Shown here piece after piece: positions 57,369-64,000 of a stretch of 64,000 nt of DNA (the first letter of the stretch is position 1; each line of letters begins with the position of its first letter). The stretch covers positions 116,421 through 180,420 of the forward strand of contig BLSF01000076.1 of the NCBI GenBank assembly GCA_012862575.1, in the 5' to 3' direction. The translations under genes were made by a program, and so were the position numbers. Source of the stretch: Parietichytrium sp. I65-24A (taxonomy: Eukaryota; Sar; Bigyra; Thraustochytrida; Thraustochytriidae). Under the pieces are notes generated by a model. The model was given only the letters and a program-made list of their open reading frames with translations. It made no database searches and had not been told where the DNA came from.

Positions 57369-57605
57369 TACAATATACGACGAGTTGATGGCCGGAAAAA
57401 GCTATGTGAATGATTGAAAATAAACATTTGCACGATGTGGATTTCGCGGGAAGGTTGTATCGATGTTTGAAGAAATCCAATTGCACCAGAAGGTGAGCGG
57501 TTTGGCAGTGATGAAAGAACAATGGGCAGCGCGCGAAGATGGCACTGATCGCAACATACAAGTACAAACGCACGATCCATCTTGTATTGTGATCATCATA
57601 TGAGG
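56996..57605. other. Intergenic region
   Basis: Upstream flank of the thioredoxin gene and 3' flank of sulfotransferase copy 1. Holds the AG microsatellite and the start of the duplicated 3' block (57366). Confidence 0.5.
57335..57368. repeat. AG dinucleotide microsatellite
   Basis: About 13 AG units followed by AGAAAGAG. It lies exactly at the border of the block duplicated at 60960-61702. Confidence 0.9.
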
Positions 57606-58108
57606 TTACGTTGGTCGAGCGAAAAACGAAGGAATGTCGCAGGTCCAGTAGTTTTTCTTCGTGAAATAACAGTCCAAGTTTGGCACTCTTGAGATGCTGC
57701 AGCTCACAGTACCGCGAGCTGGGTCCTCCGTGCAGTATGTTGCGCGCAAAGACGGAGTCATCTGGCTGTACTTGAGTTGGTACCCATACCGTAAGGTCAT
57801 GATTTGCGCCATGGTTGTGTACTCTTCATCCAGCTCTGCAAGCACCTGCCAGGTGATTCCTGTCGCCTTTTTGGTATGCTCTGAGTTGGTGCTTGTTTTC
57901 TGGTGCAGGACTTCATTCAGCGCCACTCTACTTGGCTCCGGCAGTCCTATTTTGCCCGTGAGGTCATGTACAAATTCCTGTGGGCGTTGAAGAATATCTT
58001 CGAGTCGGTACCCGTGACTGGCTGTGTGCTGAATGAAACTCTGCCACAACACCCAGTGGCGCATAGTCAGAGCCAGGTGTCTGGATCTCTTGCCTGTTGG
58101 AAGGTTCT
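57366..58108. repeat. 743-base block duplicated at 60960-61702
   Basis: Aligned by eye with constant offset 3594 and no indel. I see only two differences (57394 region GCCGGA against GCCTGA; 57680 region AGTTTGGC against AGTTCGGC). It covers the 3' flank and the last third of the sulfotransferase gene. Confidence 0.9.
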
Positions 58109-59315
58109 CGCTGTGGCGATAGAAAGCAGTGTTGCATTTTGTTGTTTTGAAAAGCGCCCTCCCAACACCACCATCATTGAAACGAGATATGATCGTTTTC
58201 AGAGGATTTCGGACAAGCTGAAAGACATGCTCATAACGACGCTGATCCTTCCAACGAAAAACAACACTGCAACTGACAATCTTCCTTCCCCTCGGAAACT
58301 TGCGTGGTGAGAACGCCAATGGCCATGCCACAGCCCCATATTTGAGTGGCCCTTCCGTGTCGTGGGACACCGCTATGCCCAGATCACTAAGGAGGTTGTG
58401 CAGATAGTCGGTGCCGGACCTTCCAGTGGATGTGATCAGCATTTTGTAAGGCTTTCCGCCATATCCCATTGCCTTGCATTCCGGATCATATTTGCTCGAC
58501 CTCAGCACTTTGCGGCAATTGGGACGTTGCATGTCCGGTACGTTGAAGCCGAGCCGCGATTCTGGCAGCTGCAGAACAATGTCGTTGCAGTTCTTGCAGG
58601 TCTCCGGCATTGTGACGAATGTTTTGTTTGGATGGCTGTCTTGAATGTCGTATACAGTTTCTAATTCTTCGTCTGCAGACTCCAACTCTTCGTTGACTGA
58701 GAGATCAGATTCGTCACTGACGAAATCATCTCCTTCTTCATAACCAGAGCTGTCATCCTTCATAGCTTCCTCACTGCCGCCCAAGTCGCCGTCGCCATAA
58801 ATCTCCTCGCTGCCAGTGGAGTTTTCAAATTCGTCAACATGTTCCTCGCCACCAGGTAAGTTTTCGTCGAAAACGAGTTCCTCGCCACCAGTTGAGTTGT
58901 CCTCGGCAAAAACTTTCTCGTTTCCAGCGGGCCTATCATCCGCCCCAAAGTCTTCTCGGTTTTGGGGAACTACGTTGTAATCGTCATCTTCCGCTGAGCC
59001 TCCGTCGCCATCATATTCTCCCTGTTCGGGGTTTATGAAAACGTGGCTCTCCTCAATGGTACTCTCCTTTGGATCCTCAACTTCAGCCAGCTCTTCGCCT
59101 CGTACTGAAAGATCGACAAGTTGTGTTGCACTTGCACGTTTATTCGAAACAACGTGCAAGCCAAAGAGCGCCCCCAAAAGGACCAGAGCTATGCGCACAG
59201 ACCTCGCCTTTCCGAGTGTGCCCACCCTGTTTCTAATTTCACCCGACACCAACTTGTCCTCACCGCGCAAAAAGAACGGCGTCTCTTCGTCCGACTCGCA
59301 TGAGGTAGTACTCAT
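57606..59315 (-). CDS. Sulfotransferase-like type II membrane protein, copy 1
   Basis: Protein of 569 residues. A short cytosolic tail is followed by one signal-anchor helix at about 41-55 (RIALVLLGALFGLHVV), then an acidic stem (about 85-235) and a catalytic-type domain. The stem holds about six imperfect 12-residue units beginning G-x-E-E/K (GGEELVFDENLP, GGEEHVDEFENST, GSEEIYGDGDLG). The 5'-phosphosulfate loop-like motif is LITSTGRSGTDYLHNLL (about 293-309). A 3'-phosphate-binding-like segment is VFQLVRNPLKTIISRFND (about 364-381). Probably a Golgi enzyme transferring sulfate from PAPS to a glycan or protein, as an inference from topology and motifs. The start at 59315 (MSTTSCESDEE) matches copy 2 (MSAACEPDEE); an ATG at 59339 would add eight residues. 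Similar genes follow at 61200 and 63301. Confidence 0.78.
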   Translation of the reverse strand: MSTTSCESDEETPFFLRGEDKLVSGEIRNRVGTLGKARSVRIALVLLGALFGLHVVSNKRASATQLVDLSVRGEELAEVEDPKESTIEESHVFINPEQGEYDGDGGSAEDDDYNVVPQNREDFGADDRPAGNEKVFAEDNSTGGEELVFDENLPGGEEHVDEFENSTGSEEIYGDGDLGGSEEAMKDDSSGYEEGDDFVSDESDLSVNEELESADEELETVYDIQDSHPNKTFVTMPETCKNCNDIVLQLPESRLGFNVPDMQRPNCRKVLRSSKYDPECKAMGYGGKPYKMLITSTGRSGTDYLHNLLSDLGIAVSHDTEGPLKYGAVAWPLAFSPRKFPRGRKIVSCSVVFRWKDQRRYEHVFQLVRNPLKTIISRFNDGGVGRALFKTTKCNTAFYRHSENLPTGKRSRHLALTMRHWVLWQSFIQHTASHGYRLEDILQRPQEFVHDLTGKIGLPEPSRVALNEVLHQKTSTNSEHTKKATGITWQVLAELDEEYTTMAQIMTLRYGYQLKYSQMTPSLRATYCTEDPARGTVSCSISRVPNLDCYFTKKNYWTCDIPSFFARPT

Positions 59316-60959
59316 TGATCCTGTCAAAAGATGCATCATACCACGGCTCCGGACTCGACGCAATTCAAAACTGCTGTGCAGAGTCCTTGCTTCGATAAGA
59401 AACTCTTGACTTCAGAGTTCTACAAAATACGATACAGGTTCGAGTACTAGTACCAGGGTCCTTTCGCCGACTGCAATACGATGTCGGCGACGAGCGAGAG
59501 TCGTTTCCTCCCGAACTTACACGACTGTCACCACCGAAATTTTGCAATGTACAACATCGATGGTAGGCGCCTGCGTCCTTGACCTACGAAAATGACTTGT
59601 TCTTTCATTGATAGTTGATTGAAAGACCATGCAGCCAACCCTCGCTGCTTCTGCTGCTTCCGAATAGAATTTCGCTTTTCAGCACGCTGGGCTTGACGAC
59701 GCGAGTTGACTCGACCCTTCCGGCGTGCGCAAATCAAACTCACTGCTGGAGTCACCAGTCGCACATTGAACTCGCAGTCAGCACTCGTTGATCCTCCCTC
59801 TACCCTCAGTGGCAGGGCAGCCACTCGCTGCTCAGTCTGTTCATTCAGCTCATTCAGTTCATTCAGCTCAGCCGCGTTAACATAAAATGAGGCATGGCAA
59901 CAGAGAACAAGGCCTCTGGGACCGATGCTGGCTGGCCCTCCTCCTTCAGATAAGAGATTCTGCTTGGATCGCTCCATGTTCATGAGCATTGACGGCGAAC
60001 AACATCAACAGGCATCTTGATTCGAGCGTGTCCCTGCCACGACTACAATACACGACTGCCACCGCCGAACTTCTTGGTCGTCCCAAACCGTACTACTCCC
60101 ACTAAGCGGTATGGGTACGGGTACACATTTTGGGTACCACTTACAGACAAAGAGTTGCCTGATATCTTTTCCCGAGAGCGGTACTACCCAACCAGGGCAC
60201 CGTGTCTTGGATTTCGCCGATTAAATTTTCAAAAACTCTGTCTTGGTTGGCGGTGAACTTGCGAGGGAAAGAAGGAGCAAAAGCAAGCGCAGCGTGCAGG
60301 TTACAAGCTCGCAAGTACAGAGCAGGCGGGAGTCATGCGCTTAAACTTTTTGCACGCCGGATTTTAAGGATGGGAAAGTTCACACCTTGGCGAGCGGAGG
60401 GCAATCATGTGATTCAGGTGCTTTCAAAACCTCTCACACCAGAAGGGCAGAAGAACCGTATCTAATTGTGTGTTGAATGCAACGTGAGTTTGTGCAAGCA
60501 TTGCTTCGACTTGTGGCACACCAAGGGACGTCTTCCATATCCGCCGTGCGTTGCAAAGGGCGGCGATTGTACGCAAAATCATCTTTAGACCTGCTTTTCA
60601 AAACGTGATATCCATTTTGTCATACACTTCTTGAGATCCCACCTTCCCCGATACAATTTGTTTCCTTCACCCTATCACTCGTAACCTTGTTGAGCTCCGC
60701 TTCGTCTATTTTCGTTCACCATCTCTTGATTGATCAAGAAGAAAACAATCTTCATTTTTTGTTCTGTCACAGCGCTTTGACGTCTCACTAAAAAGTCTGA
60801 TGAAACGAAACGCTGGTGAGCAGATCGCGAGCGCATCAGGGAATGTGGGGGTCCAAAACTAAACTAAACTAGGGCTGGAAAAGCCTTCTTCGAATGACGT
60901 TCTGGTTCTGGCTCTGTAAGCCACACAGTTACGACAAGTATCTCGAGAGAGAAAAAAAA
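59316..60959. other. Spacer between sulfotransferase copies 1 and 2
   Basis: 5' flank of copy 1 and 3' flank of copy 2. Sequence words in the copy 1 upstream flank (GCCGACTGCAATACG; ACGACTGTCACCACCGAAAT; ATAGTTGATTGAAAGACCATG) have counterparts upstream of copy 2 near 62230, 62270 and 62335, and a third partial one (CACGACTGCCACCGCCGAA) lies at 60052. A 9-base CATTCAG(C/T)T repeat is at 59840-59872. No independent gene recognised. Confidence 0.5.
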
Positions 60960-61702
60960 GAGTACAATATACGACGAGTTGATGGCCTGAAAAAGCTATG
61001 TGAATGATTGAAAATAAACATTTGCACGATGTGGATTTCGCGGGAAGGTTGTATCGATGTTTGAAGAAATCCAATTGCACCAGAAGGTGAGCGGTTTGGC
61101 AGTGATGAAAGAACAATGGGCAGCGCGCGAAGATGGCACTGATCGCAACATACAAGTACAAACGCACGATCCATCTTGTATTGTGATCATCATATGAGGT
61201 TACGTTGGTCGAGCGAAAAACGAAGGAATGTCGCAGGTCCAGTAGTTTTTCTTCGTGAAATAACAGTCCAAGTTCGGCACTCTTGAGATGCTGCAGCTCA
61301 CAGTACCGCGAGCTGGGTCCTCCGTGCAGTATGTTGCGCGCAAAGACGGAGTCATCTGGCTGTACTTGAGTTGGTACCCATACCGTAAGGTCATGATTTG
61401 CGCCATGGTTGTGTACTCTTCATCCAGCTCTGCAAGCACCTGCCAGGTGATTCCTGTCGCCTTTTTGGTATGCTCTGAGTTGGTGCTTGTTTTCTGGTGC
61501 AGGACTTCATTCAGCGCCACTCTACTTGGCTCCGGCAGTCCTATTTTGCCCGTGAGGTCATGTACAAATTCCTGTGGGCGTTGAAGAATATCTTCGAGTC
61601 GGTACCCGTGACTGGCTGTGTGCTGAATGAAACTCTGCCACAACACCCAGTGGCGCATAGTCAGAGCCAGGTGTCTGGATCTCTTGCCTGTTGGAAGGTT
61701 CT
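60960..61702. repeat. 743-base block duplicated from 57366-58108
   Basis: Second member of the near-identical pair. Identity stops at the single N (61703) on one side and at a purine-rich GAGAGAAAAAAAAG stretch on the other. Confidence 0.9.
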
Positions 61703-61997
61703 NTCCCTGTTCGGGGTTTATAAAAACGTGGCTCTCCTCAATGATACTTTCTTTTGAATCATTAGCTTCGGCCAGCTCTTCGCCTCGTACTGAAAGAGCG
61801 ACAGGTCTGGGTGCACTAGCACGATCTTTCGAAACAGCCTGCAAGCCAAGCAACATCCCCAGAAGAAAGAGAGCTACGCGCACAGACCTCGCCTTTCCGT
61901 ATGTGCCGACCTTGTTTCCAACTTCACCCGACACCAACTTGTCCTCCCTGCGCAAGAAGGCCTCCGCCTCTTCGTCAGGCTCGCATGCGGCACTCAT
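61200..61997 (-). CDS. Sulfotransferase-like protein, copy 2, interrupted by an N
   Basis: As written, the gene reads from MSAACEPDEE at 61997 through the signal anchor (RVALFLLGMLLGLQAV) to HVFINPEQG. It then passes the single N at 61703 and resumes at NLPTGKRSRHLALTMRHW. Compared with copy 1 about 300 residues are absent, including the acidic repeats and the TGRSGT loop. The N-terminal part is clearly diverged from copy 1 (roughly one residue in four to five differs), while the C-terminal part is almost identical at DNA level. The N most likely stands for an unsequenced gap, so the gene may be intact in the organism; a genuine deletion cannot be excluded. The reading frame after the N is not meaningful as drawn. 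Confidence 0.6.
   Translation of the reverse strand: MSAACEPDEEAEAFLRREDKLVSGEVGNKVGTYGKARSVRVALFLLGMLLGLQAVSKDRASAPRPVALSVRGEELAEANDSKESIIEESHVFINPEQGXNLPTGKRSRHLALTMRHWVLWQSFIQHTASHGYRLEDILQRPQEFVHDLTGKIGLPEPSRVALNEVLHQKTSTNSEHTKKATGITWQVLAELDEEYTTMAQIMTLRYGYQLKYSQMTPSLRATYCTEDPARGTVSCSISRVPNLDCYFTKKNYWTCDIPSFFARPT
61703..61703. other. Single ambiguous base, probable assembly gap
   Basis: The only N in the window, between GGAAGGTTCT and TCCCTGTTCGGGG. In copy 1 these two sequences are about 900 bases apart (58099-58108 and 59019-59031), so the N joins non-adjacent parts of the gene. Confidence 0.85.
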
Positions 61998-63300
61998 TGA
62001 CCCCTGCCAAGGCACATAGTATACCACGAACACCACGGCTGCTCGCTCAGCTCAGTTTCGAGTCTGCTGTGCCGAGTCCTTCAGAATTTAGAATTCACAT
62101 GAAGTGAGGAAACGCTGTCAACCCACTCACTACTGCCAGCACTGATTCGAGTAAGCTTACTGACTGTGAGTACTGAGTACATTACCGACTGGATTGAAGC
62201 ACACTTGGTCCTCTTGGTCCCTCCGGCGACTGCAATTCCGATCGTTCCTATTATCTATCACAAGAACGACTAACTGTCGCTCCAAAATTTGCGGAGTACA
62301 ACGGTGGTATAGGACGGCATATTTGAGCTACTGAATAGTTGATGAGAGACCATGACACTTCTGCGACGCTGATACTGGATAGCTACTGGAGGTGATAAGT
62401 GGTTCCTATCGCTTGGCTTGTAGAAGCGAAATGATTCGATCTGGTGTGTCCCACTTAGGCTGTCTCAACCAAATCGAAAATGCTCGAGAAGAGGTACCGG
62501 TAATAGATTTTACTTGAAACAGTTAAGATTAGACGTCCCACACTCGATTACCCTTACGCACCGTGATGCTATTCACTGTGGCATTTTGGAGATGAACGTG
62601 CTGCTGACTTTGAGAAGCAGAAGCAACTCACCATGTTGATGACTATGATCTCATCATATGATCCGAGCCTGGAGTCACAGCGAGGATGAACAGTAGTACT
62701 AGTACCGGTAACCCTTTCGTGGACTTCGAGAGCGGACTCATTGCACAACGTGTTACTTGTACAGCTTCCGTTTTGGGATCTCTTGTCTCTTTGTCGAGAT
62801 TCATCACCAGCAGCGACACGAAAACCCTATTAGATATTTTGCACGCCCCTTAAAAAACCGGGAGTATGCCATCGTGAAACTCCTGTTGCGCGCCGGCCAC
62901 CTTCGTGAAGTTTCCCTGCAATACAAATAAATGTTCTCAACTGACTGTGAAGAATCCATCCTTTCATTCGAGCTAGCAGCAGTGGACTCGGATGCTGGCT
63001 CCAAACAAAAAAAATGAGCTCGAAGGTGGAGCACAGCTAAGAAATGTGACTTGGCGCGGTCCTGGGGCACATCGAGAAGGATAAGAGTACAATATACGAG
63101 TTGGTGGACCGAAAAAGCTATGATTGGTTGGCAATAATCACCCGCACGATGCAAAATAGATGGTGAGGACCAGCGAATTGCACCAGAGGGTGGGCGATTT
63201 GGCAACCGAGAAAAAATTCAATGACCCATGCGCCAACATGACACTGATTACGAAATACTTGTACAAATGCACGATGTTGAATTGTGATCACTTTGCGAGG
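61998..63300. other. Spacer between sulfotransferase copies 2 and 3
   Basis: 5' flank of copy 2, with sequence shared with the copy 1 flank, and 3' flank of copy 3, which shares GAGTACAATATACGA and GAAAAAGCTATG with the other two 3' flanks near 63086. Several ACTAGTACCGGTAA and GTACCGGTAA words occur (62493, 62698). No gene seen. Confidence 0.5.
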
Positions 63301-64000
63301 CTAACTTGGGCGAGCGAAAAACGAAGGAATTTCGCAGGTCCAGTAGTTTCTCTCGGTAAAATAGCAGTCCAAATTGGGCACTGTTGAGATGTGGCAACTC
63401 ACAGTGCCGCGAGCTGAGTCCTCTGTGCAATATGTTGCGCGCAAAGAGGGAGTCATTTGGCTGTACTTGAGTTGGTACCCATACCGTAAGGTCATGATTT
63501 GCGCCATGGTCGTGTACTCTTCATCCAGCTTTGCAAGCACCCTCCAGGTGATTCCCGTCGCCTTTTTGGTATGCCCTGAGTTGGTGCTCGTTTCCTGGTG
63601 CAAAACGGCATCTAACTCCTCTCTACTTCGCTCCGGGAGACCTATTCTGCCTGTGAGGTCATGTAGAAATTCTTGCGGATTTTGAAGAATATCTTCGAGT
63701 CGGTACCCGTGACTAGCTGTGTGCTGAATGAAACTCTGCCACAACACCCAATGACGCACAGTCAGCGCCAGAATTCTGGATCTCTTGTCCGATGGAAGAT
63801 TCCCACTGTGGCGATATAAATCAGTGTTGCACTTTGTCGTTCTGAAAAGCTCCCTCCCCGTATTACCATCATTGAAACGAGATATGATTGTTTTCAGAGG
63901 ATTTCGGACAAGATGAAAAACATGCTCATAACGGCGCTGATCCTTCCAATGAAAAATTGGACTACAGCTGACAACCTTGCCTCCCCTTGTAAACTCGGTT
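63301..64000 (-). CDS. Sulfotransferase-like protein, copy 3 (5' end outside window)
   Basis: Partial gene, 232 codons plus stop visible, open to the window edge. It aligns without gaps to the C-terminal part of copy 1, from FTRGGKVVSCSPIFHWKDQR (copy 1: FPRGRKIVSCSVVFRWKDQR) through VFHLVRNPLKTIISRFND and MTLRYGYQLKYSQMTPSLRA to the end PSFFARPS. Differences are scattered, for example NTGRELFRTTKCNTDLYRHS against GVGRALFKTTKCNTAFYRHS, so this is an older duplicate than the copy 1/2 block. The stop is TAG rather than TAA. Same inferred function as copy 1. Confidence 0.8.
   Translation of the reverse strand, partial: TEFTRGGKVVSCSPIFHWKDQRRYEHVFHLVRNPLKTIISRFNDGNTGRELFRTTKCNTDLYRHSGNLPSDKRSRILALTVRHWVLWQSFIQHTASHGYRLEDILQNPQEFLHDLTGRIGLPERSREELDAVLHQETSTNSGHTKKATGITWRVLAKLDEEYTTMAQIMTLRYGYQLKYSQMTPSLRATYCTEDSARGTVSCHISTVPNLDCYFTERNYWTCEIPSFFARPS

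Overview
The window is nuclear DNA from a unicellular eukaryote. I find 22 protein genes or gene fragments on both strands. Intergenic DNA is long and rich in short repeats. Introns are few and short, with GTAAGT or GTGAGT donors; seven CDS introns can be placed, of 74 to 130 bases. No rRNA, convincing tRNA, CRISPR array, bacterial-type operon or autonomous transposon was seen. The gene mix (single-AP2 factors with glutamine-rich regions, Serinc, an MFSD1-like carrier, cytochrome b561, an ER-retained DnaJ, and an EFCAB10-like protein that in other lineages belongs to cilia) suggests a flagellated protist or alga such as a stramenopile. That placement is an inference; nothing here marks a plastid lineage.

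Layout. 0-1.1 kb: AP2 factor (-). 1.1-9.4 kb: no gene recognised. 9.4-20 kb: BSD protein (-), TspO-related membrane protein (+), acetyl-CoA acetyltransferase (-, one intron), large TPR protein (-), second AP2 factor (-). 19.9-29.8 kb: second gene desert with purine/pyrimidine tracts and short tandem repeats. 29.8-34.1 kb: coiled-coil protein (+), three-exon SANT protein (-), long coiled-coil protein (-). 34.1-39.1 kb: no confident gene. 39.1-57 kb is the densest part: PSP1 protein (+), Serinc (+), kynurenine/aminoadipate-type aminotransferase (-), methyltransferase (+), DnaJ/thioredoxin-fold protein ending in KDEL (+), EFCAB10-like protein (-), unknown membrane protein (+), MFSD1-like carrier (-), cytochrome b561 (-), membrane-anchored thioredoxin (-). 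57.3-64 kb: tandem array of at least three sulfotransferase-like type II membrane proteins, all on the minus strand. The middle copy is broken by a single N and the last runs off the window.

Most genes are unrelated housekeeping functions and do not form a pathway. Neighbouring genes often converge with 137-230 bases between stop codons. The most notable structures are the sulfotransferase array, where one segment is almost identical between two otherwise diverged copies, the AP2 pair, the tiny start-codon exons, and several recurring intergenic motifs.
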